Below, one piece after another: positions 44,588-52,160 of a stretch of 64,000 nucleotides of DNA. The position numbers and the translations under genes were made by a program. Source of the DNA: Anaerolineae bacterium. GTDB taxonomy: Bacteria; Chloroflexota; Anaerolineae; Aggregatilineales; J027. A model generated the notes under the pieces. That model made no database searches and was not told where the DNA came from. It saw nothing but the letters and a program-made list of their open reading frames with translations. Positions within the stretch are counted from its first letter, which is position 1; every line of letters starts with the position of its first letter. The stretch covers positions 58,921-122,920 of the forward strand of contig WBUL01000013.1 in the NCBI GenBank assembly GCA_008933735.1, in the 5' to 3' direction.

Positions 44588-46258
44588 ATGGTGATGAAAA
44601 GCGACAATTTGGTGGATTGGTTTCCCCGTGATGAACATCCCCGGCGGATTGGGACGGTGGTTGGTGGTTCGCTCAGCAAGGGATTGGAAGTCAAACTGGA
44701 CGCCGACCAATCCATTGAGGAACTGGCGGTGGGGCGGTATGTGGTCGTGCATGGGCAGTACAAACGTTTTTTCTGTATGCTGACCGACATCATGCTGGAC
44801 AGTACGAATCCAACCATTAAATCTGATCCCCCCGACTTAGATAATCCTTTTATGCTGGCAGTGTACGCGGGAACAACCGCTTATGGAAAAATCCATATCA
44901 CGCCGATGCTGGTTATTGATGAAAATGAAAATGTGCGGCCTGTCAAAACTATTCCTGCACACTTTACCTCCGTCGAAGTCGCAACCGTAGATGATGTCAA
45001 TGCGGTATTTGGGGATGAAGACGAAACCCACTTTAATGTTGGTTCGCCCCTGGAACTGGAAGAAACGCAGGTGAATCTGGATCTACGGCGGCTGGTAGAA
45101 CGTTCTATCGGTATGTTTGGCAAAAGCGGGACGGGTAAAAGTTTCCTGACTCGTGTATTGATGGCGGGCTTGATTCATCGTGGTATGGCGGTGAATCTCA
45201 TTTTTGATATGCACAACGATTATGGCTGGGAGATTACTACCGAAAGCGGCATCAAGGTCAAGGGGCTGAAGCAGCTTTTCCCGTCCAAAGTCTCGATTCT
45301 GACCCTGGATGCGGAATCCTCTACTCGCCGAAAAGCACCTTATGACCGCGCCATTGAAATCGGTTATAACGAAATCGAAGCGGCTGACCTGGCGATGCTG
45401 AAAAATACGCTGGATTTGAGCGATCCAATGATTGACGCTGCTTACTGGTTTGAAAAAGAGTTCCGTGAAAACTGGATTGCAGAACTGCTCGATTTATTTG
45501 AGCGTGACACCGATGAGGTTGAAGAAGTTGTCGGACGCAGCGGGATGACATTCGGCACGATTCGAGCGCTGGTATCGCGGCTGCGGCGGTTTGAGCGTTA
45601 TGGATTTTTACGCAAGGATGGGGCGACTGAAGACAGCGTAAAATATATCTTTCACTTAATTGAGCAGCGTAAAAGTGTCGTGCTGGAATTTGGTCGTTAT
45701 GGGAATGATATCCCGGCTTATATCCTTGTTGCTAACTATCTAACCCGCCGTTTGCATCATATGTACGTGGATATGGTCGAAAAGTCGCTGGGGGACGCTG
45801 CCCTTACACCGCCTCAGCTTCTCATCACGATTGAGGAGGCGCACAAATTTCTTGACCCGCTGATTGCCCGCCAGACCATTTTTGGCATCATTGCCCGTGA
45901 AATGCGGAAATATAATGTGACCCTACTGATCGTAGACCAGCGCCCCAGCGCGATTGACGAGGAAGTGATGAGTCAGGTTGGGACACGGGTCACAGCACTA
46001 TTGGACAATGAGCGCGATATTAACGCTGTGCTGATGGGTATCAGCGGGGCGAGCGGCCTGCGTGAAGTGCTGGCACGTCTGGAAACCAAACAGCAGGCAA
46101 TTATCATGGGTCATGCGGTGCCCATGCCTGTGGTTATTAAGCCGCGCACCTACGACGCCGAATTTTATGCTTCGCTGGATACCAATGGGACATCCGTCAC
46201 CATCACCGGTAAACCCGCTCGCAAGCTTGGTGCTGATCGGACTGATCGGCGTTTGTAG
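44588..46258 (+). CDS. HerA-like hexameric ATPase
   Basis: 556 residues from ATG 44588; upstream in-frame codons overlap the LytM gene and lack a binding site. The N-terminal HAS-barrel (RIGTVVGGSLSKGLEVKL) precedes the RecA-like motor, with Walker A at about residue 177 (GKSGTGKSFLTRV), Walker B at about 414 (LLITIEEAHKFL) and sensor region VDQRPSAIDEEV. HerA pumps DNA and normally works with the NurA nuclease in recombination or with other nucleases in defence. No NurA or other partner is adjacent here. Confidence 0.88.
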   Translation: MVMKSDNLVDWFPRDEHPRRIGTVVGGSLSKGLEVKLDADQSIEELAVGRYVVVHGQYKRFFCMLTDIMLDSTNPTIKSDPPDLDNPFMLAVYAGTTAYGKIHITPMLVIDENENVRPVKTIPAHFTSVEVATVDDVNAVFGDEDETHFNVGSPLELEETQVNLDLRRLVERSIGMFGKSGTGKSFLTRVLMAGLIHRGMAVNLIFDMHNDYGWEITTESGIKVKGLKQLFPSKVSILTLDAESSTRRKAPYDRAIEIGYNEIEAADLAMLKNTLDLSDPMIDAAYWFEKEFRENWIAELLDLFERDTDEVEEVVGRSGMTFGTIRALVSRLRRFERYGFLRKDGATEDSVKYIFHLIEQRKSVVLEFGRYGNDIPAYILVANYLTRRLHHMYVDMVEKSLGDAALTPPQLLITIEEAHKFLDPLIARQTIFGIIAREMRKYNVTLLIVDQRPSAIDEEVMSQVGTRVTALLDNERDINAVLMGISGASGLREVLARLETKQQAIIMGHAVPMPVVIKPRTYDAEFYASLDTNGTSVTITGKPARKLGADRTDRRL

Positions 46259-46265
46259 GGTGGGA

Positions 46266-46601
46266 TCACCCTTTTTTGATGATCAGCAGCAGAAGCATTT
46301 TTACTGCGTTTTTTGCCAGAATGCTGTGCGGGAGATTGGGCGGCATATAGACCCAGGCGCCTGCTCTGGCCTGCATTTTTTCCTCGCCCAGTGTGAGTTC
46401 TGCATCTCCATCCAGAAAATGCAGTACTGCCGGGTAAGACGAGGTGTGCTCGGTTAATCCTTCGCCTGCATCAAAACCAAACAGAGTTGCATTGAGACTG
46501 TCTGTTTTGAGAAATGCCCGGCTGACAACACTGCCTGGGGTGAGTTCGGGCAGCAGCGTATCCAGATTTTCGATAAACATGTAACTGGTCATTTTTTCCA
46601 T
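46266..46601 (-). CDS. Small cupin-fold protein with degenerate metal site
   Basis: 111 residues. The cupin motif 1 region is GLTEHTSSYPAVLHFLDG and motif 2 AGAWVYMPPNLPHSI. Only the first His of motif 1 and the His of motif 2 remain; the second His and the Glu are absent. It may therefore bind a metal weakly or none. It follows the heme-copper-like pair by 81 bp in the same direction and could belong to the Fnr-type regulated unit as its last gene. Confidence 0.78.
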   Translation of the reverse strand: MEKMTSYMFIENLDTLLPELTPGSVVSRAFLKTDSLNATLFGFDAGEGLTEHTSSYPAVLHFLDGDAELTLGEEKMQARAGAWVYMPPNLPHSILAKNAVKMLLLLIIKKG

Positions 46602-46682
46602 ATCCTCAGGTGAGTTATTTGGGGTGTTCCACTATAAACTGATCATCAAACTGGATAAAAGGGTCACAAATTTTCCTTTTTG

Positions 46683-47087
46683 TTATCGAACCCCTGGTGC
46701 CTTGACACGTGGCCAGGCATGTCCCACAAATGCAGCGGCTGCGCCGAGTTCCGCGATGCGTCCCACGAGGGCCAGATCGGTCCATGACTGCTGCCAGGTG
46801 CCGATTCCAACCAGTAAAATGCCCAGATTCAACGTTAAAAAACCCAGGGAAGCAAACGGAATTTTGCGTCGTTGGGTGCCAAAACGCGGCAAAATCCAGT
46901 ATGCGATACCCATTGCAAGCTGAACCATCCAGCCAAGGATGAGCATTTCAATATGCAGGGGCAAAAATCGCCAGACATCCGGCTCATAAGGCACGCCCTT
47001 GTCAAACAATATCAATGCCCCCAGGGTAAATCCAGCACCCAGATACAGCAGGCTGGCACGTACCATCCACTGGCTTAAGCTCGGCAT
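46683..47087 (-). CDS. Small 4-TM membrane protein, heme-copper oxidase subunit I-like (copy 2)
   Basis: 134 residues with four membrane segments. The second contains LPLHIEMLILGWMVQLAMG followed by IAYWILPRFG. This pattern (HxxMLxxGWxxQ...P) resembles the His-bearing helix of NorB/cbb3-type subunit I. Full oxidases have 12 helices, so it cannot be a complete oxidase. It is paralogous to the next gene upstream and starts one base after its stop. Function not known; heme binding is inference from the conserved His. Confidence 0.68.
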   Translation of the reverse strand: MPSLSQWMVRASLLYLGAGFTLGALILFDKGVPYEPDVWRFLPLHIEMLILGWMVQLAMGIAYWILPRFGTQRRKIPFASLGFLTLNLGILLVGIGTWQQSWTDLALVGRIAELGAAAAFVGHAWPRVKAPGVR

Positions 47088-47088
47088 T

Positions 47089-47502
47089 TCAGCGTTCCTT
47101 GACTCGTCCCCAGGTGTTCATGACAAACACCCAGCCCGCAATCAGCTGCAAGACCGCCGAGACTGCCAGCATCCAGCCAGTTTGATAATTCAAAGCGGTC
47201 ATCGGTTCACCCACTATTCGCAGCAGCAGCCCTGTATTCAGGAACAGATAGGTTGTCCATGCCAGATTTTCGCTGCCCCGTGGTTTTTCTTTGGAATATT
47301 TGGGGAACATCCACAGTGCAACCCCAAAAATTAACTGAGTCAGCCAGCCAACAATCAGCATGTGAATATACACCGGACGCAGTGTGCCAAAAACAGCAGG
47401 CAAATCAAAAGACGAATTTGCCATCACGCCAATTCCCATCAGCAGCCCGCCGATGAAATACAAAAGAGCGGTTTTAATATACCAGCGCGTAATGGGCGGC
47501 AT
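47089..47502 (-). CDS. Small 4-TM membrane protein, heme-copper oxidase subunit I-like (copy 1)
   Basis: 137 residues, four membrane segments. RPVYIHMLIVGWLTQLIFG and VALWMFPKYSK align with the paralogue encoded just downstream: same His, GW, Q and P positions, and both C-termini end in a (V/A)xxxWxRVK-type stretch. The two may form a heterodimeric heme protein. They follow the cupredoxin gene immediately, and the start codon abuts its stop. Confidence 0.68.
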   Translation of the reverse strand: MPPITRWYIKTALLYFIGGLLMGIGVMANSSFDLPAVFGTLRPVYIHMLIVGWLTQLIFGVALWMFPKYSKEKPRGSENLAWTTYLFLNTGLLLRIVGEPMTALNYQTGWMLAVSAVLQLIAGWVFVMNTWGRVKER

Positions 47503-47970
47503 TTATTCGACCACCAGCCTGCCTTCCATGCCCATCTCACGATGTCCGGGCACGGAGCAAAAATACACAAATTCACCGGATTCAGAGACCTGAAAAACAA
47601 CACTTTTTTGTTCGCCAAAGTGGTAGAGTTTGCCCGTTGTGACGTTGTATCCATCAATCACTAAATCATGTTCTACTGGATCAGCATTTAAGAGGTTGAT
47701 TTTGACCACTTCGCCCACGCTGGCTTGCAAAGCAGGATTTATCAGCCCGTCAATCTCGCCACCTATGCCCACAAAGGCCATCATCGGGGAACCGCCGGTC
47801 ATCGTTTTAAGGGTATATTCCACATCAACAACAGCTCCTGCCTGTGTGGGCGCTTTTTCGACTTCAATCTTCGATGGCTCCCGGTTGAAGTTGTAATCCA
47901 GCGCGAATCCGGTCAGGATAATCATGGCGATCACAATCAGGTTGCCAGTAATCCAGTATCGTGGGGTCAT
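47503..47970 (-). CDS. Membrane-anchored cupredoxin (type 1 copper)
   Basis: 155 residues from ATG 47970, overlapping the ferredoxin stop (ATGA). One membrane helix lies near residues 8-25. The cupredoxin fold carries a complete type 1 copper site: His in DPVEHDLVI, then CSVPGHREMGM giving Cys, His and Met. The layout resembles nitrite reductase domain 1 and the copper domains of oxidase subunit II. It probably shuttles electrons on the outer membrane face. It sits between ferredoxin and the heme-copper-like proteins. Confidence 0.87.
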   Translation of the reverse strand: MTPRYWITGNLIVIAMIILTGFALDYNFNREPSKIEVEKAPTQAGAVVDVEYTLKTMTGGSPMMAFVGIGGEIDGLINPALQASVGEVVKINLLNADPVEHDLVIDGYNVTTGKLYHFGEQKSVVFQVSESGEFVYFCSVPGHREMGMEGRLVVE

Positions 47971-48185
47971 TTGGGAGTCTGGATTTCCTTCCGAATCAGA
48001 TAAGCAAGCGAAATAGCCCCCTGCGGGCAGGCCCACTCACATGAACCGCAGTAGGTACAGGCGTCAGGCCGAACAATTTCAGCCCGATCATCTACCAGAT
48101 CAAGTACCTGCGTAGGGCAGCTTGATATGCAATCGCCGCTGCCTAAACAGCGTTGTAAATCAATGTGAGGTAGCCAGAGAGTCAT
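47967..48185 (-). CDS. 2[4Fe-4S]-type ferredoxin with one altered Cys motif
   Basis: 72 residues. The second cluster motif is complete (ACTYCGSCEWACP, CxxCxxCxxxCP). The first reads RCLGSGDCISSCP, where the second Cys of the usual CxxCxxC is Ser, leaving three Cys; that cluster may be [3Fe-4S] or have a non-Cys ligand. It is the first gene after the FNR-type promoter. Its small size and lack of a signal peptide place it in the cytosol. Confidence 0.88.
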   Translation of the reverse strand: MTLWLPHIDLQRCLGSGDCISSCPTQVLDLVDDRAEIVRPDACTYCGSCEWACPQGAISLAYLIRKEIQTPK

Positions 48186-48186
48186 A

Positions 48187-48217
48187 TTTGCCTGCTTTTT
48201 TACAGGATACAGGCAAA
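48187..48217 (-). repeat. 8-bp inverted repeat across -10 and ribosome-binding region
   Basis: TTTGCCTG and CAGGCAAA form perfect arms separated by 15 bp, ending 2 bp upstream of the ferredoxin ATG. The upstream arm abuts the -10; the downstream arm includes the only AGG-like Shine-Dalgarno. It could be a repressor operator or a translation-controlling hairpin. Confidence 0.45.
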
Positions 48218-48245
48218 AACAGAAGCAGCCCTTGATTTAAATCAA
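48204..48245 (-). promoter_or_regulatory. Class II FNR/DNR-type promoter of the ferredoxin-cupredoxin operon
   Basis: On the minus strand TTGATTTAAATCAA (48245-48232) is a perfect TTGAT-N4-ATCAA palindrome. Exactly 22 nt later comes TATCCT (48209-48204), a -10. This spacing centres the box at about -41.5, the classical class II activation position. The box overlaps the stop codon of the Crp/Fnr gene itself. Confidence 0.8.
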
Positions 48246-48910
48246 GAGCTGGAAATCGCTTTCAAAATTTCTTCTCGTGCAATAATAATCTCATGGCGGT
48301 CAAAACGAATTGCTCCTGCTGCTTCTAAAGTTCGCAGTGCCCTGCTAACGGTCTCCGGTTGTGTTGCCAGATAGGCGGCGATAGCAGCGCGGGTAATGCC
48401 GGGGCCGCTAAGAGACGGGTTTTCCGCCTGTTCCAGCAAAAAACGTGCTAACCGCGCCGTCACTGAATACAGTGCAAGGCTTTCAATTTGCTGCACCAGC
48501 GCCCGCACCCGCCCGGAAAGCGTCTTAATCACTGACGCCGCAAAATCGGGGTGTGTATGAATCAGGTTTTGTAAAATCTCTGAGGGGATCAACCACGCCA
48601 CTGCTGTGCTCAGCGCCGCAGCACTGGCAGGATTCACCCCACCATCCAATGCTGCTATATCGTTAAAGGTGTCTCCTGTGCCAAGCAGGTGCAAAATATG
48701 CTCTGTTCCGTTGAGGTTGATTTTATAGATTTTGACCCGCCCGCGTTCAAGAACCCACAGCCCTGAGGCTGCGTCGCCTTCCAGAAAAATGAATGTGTTC
48801 GGGTCAAATTCGCGGCGGGAAGCCTGCTGAATGATTCGGGTAAGAGTCTCCCTATCCAGAGTTTGAAAATAGGGCAGGTGGGCAAGATGTTCCTCTAGTG
48901 AAAAAGTCAT
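48242..48910 (-). CDS. Crp/Fnr-family transcription regulator without cysteines
   Basis: 222 residues. The N-terminal cyclic-nucleotide-binding-like fold (FLEGDAASGLWVLERGRVKIYK) is joined by a long helix to a winged HTH, RAAIAAYLATQPETVSRALRTLE. The ExxSR spacing in the recognition helix is that of FNR, which reads TTGAT half-sites. The protein contains no Cys at all, so it cannot carry the FNR iron-sulfur cluster; a heme-type (DNR-like), redox or small-molecule signal is more likely. The FNR-type box at its own 3' end implies that it drives the downstream redox operon. Confidence 0.9.
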   Translation of the reverse strand: MTFSLEEHLAHLPYFQTLDRETLTRIIQQASRREFDPNTFIFLEGDAASGLWVLERGRVKIYKINLNGTEHILHLLGTGDTFNDIAALDGGVNPASAAALSTAVAWLIPSEILQNLIHTHPDFAASVIKTLSGRVRALVQQIESLALYSVTARLARFLLEQAENPSLSGPGITRAAIAAYLATQPETVSRALRTLEAAGAIRFDRHEIIIAREEILKAISSS

Positions 48911-48944
48911 CGGTAAAGCTTTCTTAAAACATTAATCCGACCTA

Positions 48945-48973
48945 TTGACAACGTTTTGGAAGCACCTTACACT
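48945..48973 (+). promoter_or_regulatory. Sigma-70-type promoter of the small-ORF island
   Basis: TTGACA (48945-48950), a 17-bp spacer and TACACT (48968-48973): perfect -35 and a good -10. It is divergent from the Crp/Fnr gene, and the predicted transcript begins about 34 nt upstream of the first small ORF. Confidence 0.75.
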
Positions 48974-49013
48974 GTACATGATAGCAAGGCAAACAGGAAA
49001 GGAGCGTAATTAA

Positions 49014-49094
49014 ATGATCATGTGCTTTACCATCTCAGTATATGCGCTCCTCGCTGCCCAAGTTGATGGGGGTGTATTCCTGACAGCCTGCTAG
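49014..49094 (+). CDS. 26-codon leader ORF
   Basis: The ORF encodes MIMCFTISVYALLAAQVDGG followed by VFLTAC. The start is preceded by GGAAAGGAG, a near-ideal ribosome-binding site 9 nt away. It ends just before a sequence able to form mutually exclusive hairpins: GTTGTTC (49094-49100) with GAACAAC (49118-49124), or the terminator at 49122-49156. The stop codon touches the first arm. This is the arrangement of a transcription attenuator, although the peptide has no run of a single amino acid. Alternatively it is a small hydrophobic peptide in its own right. Confidence 0.55.
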   Translation: MIMCFTISVYALLAAQVDGGVFLTAC

Positions 49095-49121
49095 TTGTTC
49101 ATACCCAATTGACGGAAGAAC

Positions 49122-49156
49122 AACCGCACGGCACGCCAGTTGCGGTTTTTTGTTTT
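49122..49156 (+). terminator. Intrinsic terminator inside the small-ORF transcript
   Basis: A 7-bp stem AACCGCA/TGCGGTT with a 12-nt loop runs into TTTTGTTTT. It lies between the 26-codon ORF and the next small ORF. Its 5' arm overlaps by 3 nt an alternative hairpin arm. Confidence 0.75.
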
Positions 49157-49177
49157 AGGACGAAAGGATTAGCTGAA

Positions 49178-49291
49178 ATGTATCACGCAACACTCTTGAT
49201 GTTTATTGAACCAAATCGTATCGGAGTCGGTAGAAAGATGTACACCAACGCGAACAACCAGTGGCTGAGATACAAGAAGCGGAGGTTATGA
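49178..49291 (+). CDS. Small ORF, 37 residues
   Basis: Start ATG 49178 with AAAGGA upstream, just past the terminator. The frame is open further upstream, but through the terminator and without a binding site. The product MYHATLLMFIEPNRIGVGRK plus a basic tail (LRYKKRRL) is unknown. Its TGA overlaps the next ATG (TGATG). Confidence 0.5.
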   Translation: MYHATLLMFIEPNRIGVGRKMYTNANNQWLRYKKRRL

Positions 49292-49464
49292 TGTATTTGA
49301 ATGTTTGGGGTGCTGAAGAAGTCTACGAACAGTCGTTGAAGCAAAATGAACCTCAGCATCGTCCGGAAGAGAAGGACGCTGAGAAAAACAAACCCCTGTA
49401 CCGCTATCTACAAAACCTGTGGACGGGGAACGAGAAAAAAGACAAAGACAATCGCCAGAATTAG
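49291..49464 (+). CDS. Small ORF, 57 residues, highly charged
   Basis: Start ATG 49291, preceded by GGAGG and coupled to the previous stop. The product begins MYLNVWGAEEVYEQSL and continues with a Lys/Glu/Asp/Asn-rich region (RPEEKDAEKNK, GNEKKDKDNRQN) flanking LYRYLQNLW. No family recognised. Lys-rich composition is unlike the surrounding genes. Confidence 0.5.
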   Translation: MYLNVWGAEEVYEQSLKQNEPQHRPEEKDAEKNKPLYRYLQNLWTGNEKKDKDNRQN

Positions 49465-49492
49465 GCGAGTAGCAAAACCAAAGGAGAAGCAA

Positions 49493-49564
49493 ATGTCCCA
49501 GGACATTACCGTGAAAGTTAATCCATCCGTGAGTTATCACACCGCTACGAAGGGTGTTCGTTAA
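49493..49564 (+). CDS. Small ORF, 23 residues
   Basis: AAAGGAG lies 6 nt before the ATG, a strong site. The peptide starts MSQDITVKVNPSVSYHT and ends ATKGVR. It overlaps the 3' end of the convergent radical-SAM gene by 20 nt. Whether it is a functional peptide, a leader or chance is open; the strong ribosome-binding site is the only support. Confidence 0.4.
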   Translation: MSQDITVKVNPSVSYHTATKGVR

Positions 49565-51044
49565 TGATCATCTGTGTCGGGCGGTGTGGTAGCTGCGCCA
49601 ATCTATCTAATTGGGCCTGCGCCGCCGGGAGTGTCAAACGATGGTACAGCATGGCGGCAAGCTGGCGTGCATCGTGGCGTCTCCAGGGTTTAACCGCACC
49701 GCGTTTTAATGCCTGCCACGTTTTACGAGAACGGTAATCTTTATGAACAACCGTGTGAAGTTGGCGATAGAATTGGGTCGGATAGGGGCCTTTGAACAGC
49801 ATTGCCAGATCAGCGGAGTCTTTCCAGTTGGTAACCGTTAAATCTGCCTTGACGCTTTCGTAAAATTTTGTCCCCGGTAAGGGATAGCTGACGCTGATGC
49901 CAATGTCATCCGGCATTAAATCCCGTACCATCTGAATTGTTTTTTGAATATCTTCCCGGTTTTCTCCCGGATACCCAAATTGCAAGAAGAATCCTACTCG
50001 GATGCCGATTTTTTTGAGTTTGCGCGTAGCCTCGTAGATTTGCTCAACCGTCGTTCCTTTATCCATCGCATCCAGAATTTTCTGTGAGCCACTTTCCGCG
50101 CCCATCCAGATGATTTCCGCGCCTGCATGTTTCATGGCTTCGATGGTGTCATCGACCAGCAGCAAATCGGCTCGGCTAAGACATTTGAAGGGGATTTTGA
50201 GACCGCTTCTTTCCACGCAAGCAGCAAATTCCTGCACCCAGCCCGGTTTTAACCCCAGAATATCATCGGCAAACCAGATGTGGTCAGGATGCAGATGCTC
50301 CTTCAGCCACTGCATTTCAGCCACCACATTCTGCGGCGAACGCACGTTGTAACGCTGCCCCCAGATAGGTTTGGCGCACCAGTTGCACTTATACGGGCAT
50401 CCCCGCGTCGTAACCATATTGACGCTGTAATAACCATGTCGTTCCAGCCAGAGATTTTTATAGCGGGGAACATCGACTAAATCCCAGGCTGGAAAGGGCA
50501 GGGCGTCCGGTTCTTTCATGACCTGCCGGGGCGGGGTCACGACCAACTTTTTGTTTTCATCGTAAAAGGCCAGGCCAGGGATGTTCTGCGGCTGGGTTGT
50601 TGATTTTCCGGTAAGAAAGGCCAGCAATTCATTCAGGGTATATTCACCCTCGCCGCGAATTACATAATCCGCGTTCTTGTCCAGGTAGGCCGGATAATGG
50701 TCAGTGGCATCTGAACCACAGATAATGACCGGAATCCCGCGTGATTTTGCCATACCCGTCATAGTGAAAGCCGCTGTCCGCATATTCAGCAGGCACATTT
50801 TGCTGAGGTAGTTAAAGTTATCCTCGTAAATCACAGCATACTTTGGCTGGAATTTGTCCAGGGCGGCTGCCCATTCCTGCTCAGACTCCGCGAGCATGGC
50901 ATCAAATAATGCAACCTTGTATCCCTGCTCACGCATGAAACTGGCTGCAAACAGCGTGCCAAGCGGCGGATAGGGCATCATCGCCTCATAGAGTTTGGGG
51001 TCGAAGCGCAGATAATAGGACTGTCCAAAGAGAATATCGGTCAT
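49545..51044 (-). CDS. B12-binding radical SAM protein
   Basis: 499 residues from ATG 51044 (GGA upstream; ATG 51059 adds five residues). The N-terminal 150 residues have a cobalamin-binding-type Rossmann fold (PPLGTLFAASFMREQGYKVALFDA, GGSD-like CGSDATDHY). The radical SAM cluster motif is TRGCPYKCNWCAKP (CxxxCxxC), followed by GGE-like GAESGSQKILDAMDKG. This is the BchE/HpnP-like class that carries out methylations or ring closures; the substrate is unknown. It is convergent with the small-ORF island. Confidence 0.87.
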   Translation of the reverse strand: MTDILFGQSYYLRFDPKLYEAMMPYPPLGTLFAASFMREQGYKVALFDAMLAESEQEWAAALDKFQPKYAVIYEDNFNYLSKMCLLNMRTAAFTMTGMAKSRGIPVIICGSDATDHYPAYLDKNADYVIRGEGEYTLNELLAFLTGKSTTQPQNIPGLAFYDENKKLVVTPPRQVMKEPDALPFPAWDLVDVPRYKNLWLERHGYYSVNMVTTRGCPYKCNWCAKPIWGQRYNVRSPQNVVAEMQWLKEHLHPDHIWFADDILGLKPGWVQEFAACVERSGLKIPFKCLSRADLLLVDDTIEAMKHAGAEIIWMGAESGSQKILDAMDKGTTVEQIYEATRKLKKIGIRVGFFLQFGYPGENREDIQKTIQMVRDLMPDDIGISVSYPLPGTKFYESVKADLTVTNWKDSADLAMLFKGPYPTQFYRQLHTVVHKDYRSRKTWQALKRGAVKPWRRHDARQLAAMLYHRLTLPAAQAQLDRLAQLPHRPTQMIINEHPS

Positions 51045-51186
51045 CACTGATCCAAACATTAGATTGTGTTGGATTATACCTTAAGTAAGAAATTGATGAG
51101 AAATATTCACTGCCCTAAGGAGAAACTAACATACCTATCGCTACCCTACCAAAAGCAGATGTAACGAGTGATAAGCCAACCGTCAC

Positions 51187-51215
51187 TTTTCAGTGCCTCA
51201 AGGTTCGCCTATACT
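51187..51215 (+). promoter_or_regulatory. Candidate promoter of the dnaJ-htrA-nadE operon
   Basis: TTTTCA, 17 bp and TATACT precede the DnaJ-like start by 34 bp. The -35 is weak (4 of 6). No CIRCE element is visible. Confidence 0.4.
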
Positions 51216-51249
51216 CTAAGATAGAACCCGCAACATCTGGTAAGTTGAC

Positions 51250-52140
51250 TTGGAATTCAAAGACTATTATAAAATCCTCGGTGTGCCGCGCAACGCCACT
51301 GAAAAAGAAATCAAACAGGCGTACCGCAGTCTGGCACGCCAGTATCATCCTGATGTAAATCCGGCTACGGCTGAGCGCTTTAAGGAGATTAATGAAGCTT
51401 ATCAGGTGCTCTCGGATGCAGAAAAACGGCGCCGTTTTGACCAGTTAAGCGTCAGCTATCATGACTGGCAGCGTTCCAGTGTTAAAAGCACAGGTTTTGA
51501 TTGGAGCCGCTGGACTCAGGAGGATTACGCCCAGTCACGCCAGGAATCCGGCGGTATTTTCTCGGACTTCTTTAACACCATTTTTGGCGACGGCACACGC
51601 CGTGCCCAGGTGAATAAACAGCCGATTCAAGGATATGACCAGGAGTTAGAAGTTACACTTACTCTGGAGGAAGCCTACACGGGAACCAAGCGCCGGGTTG
51701 ATAAGGGTCGAAATTCCTTTAACGCGCATATCCCGCCAGGGGTTAAAACTGGGTCGGAAATACGTTTTGTCGGGCAGGGAGAACCCGGTTTCGCGGGTGG
51801 CAAAGCCGGAGATTTATATGTCAAAATCAAGGTCCAGGAACACCCGGTTTTCACCCGCGAAGAGGACGATCTTTATATGGATTTGGAGGTTCCTCTTTAT
51901 ACGGCGGTGCTGGGCGGGGAAATCCGTATTACAGCGCCGGGGGGACACGTCCGACTGCGAGTTCCACCCGGTACCCAGTCTGGCAGCACGATTCGCTTAA
52001 AGGGGCGAGGAATGCCGCGTTTGAACATTCCGAAAGAACACGGTGATTTGTATACCCGTGTCATGATTCAGATCCCGACTGATCTGACACCTGAAGAGGA
52101 AGATCTTTTCAGGCGGTTGGCCGCGCTGCGTCGTCAATAA
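51250..52140 (+). CDS. DnaJ/CbpA-type co-chaperone without zinc finger
   Basis: 296 residues from TTG 51250. J domain residues 1-65 have the HPD motif in [12 protein letters not shown] short Gly/aromatic linker follows, and the C-terminal peptide-binding domains begin [16 protein letters not shown] and [20 protein letters not shown]. There is no CxxCxGxG zinc region, so it is a class II/CbpA type. It should stimulate DnaK. It precedes HtrA, indicating a protein quality-control operon. Confidence 0.93.
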   Translation: MEFKDYYKILGVPRNATEKEIKQAYRSLARQYHPDVNPATAERFKEINEAYQVLSDAEKRRRFDQLSVSYHDWQRSSVKSTGFDWSRWTQEDYAQSRQESGGIFSDFFNTIFGDGTRRAQVNKQPIQGYDQELEVTLTLEEAYTGTKRRVDKGRNSFNAHIPPGVKTGSEIRFVGQGEPGFAGGKAGDLYVKIKVQEHPVFTREEDDLYMDLEVPLYTAVLGGEIRITAPGGHVRLRVPPGTQSGSTIRLKGRGMPRLNIPKEHGDLYTRVMIQIPTDLTPEEEDLFRRLAALRRQ

Positions 52141-52160
52141 GGATAAAACGAGGATAAAGC

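Noticed and set aside
49109..49291. 60-residue form of the 37-residue small ORF, from TTG 49109
   Set aside because: It would run through the intrinsic terminator and has no ribosome-binding site.
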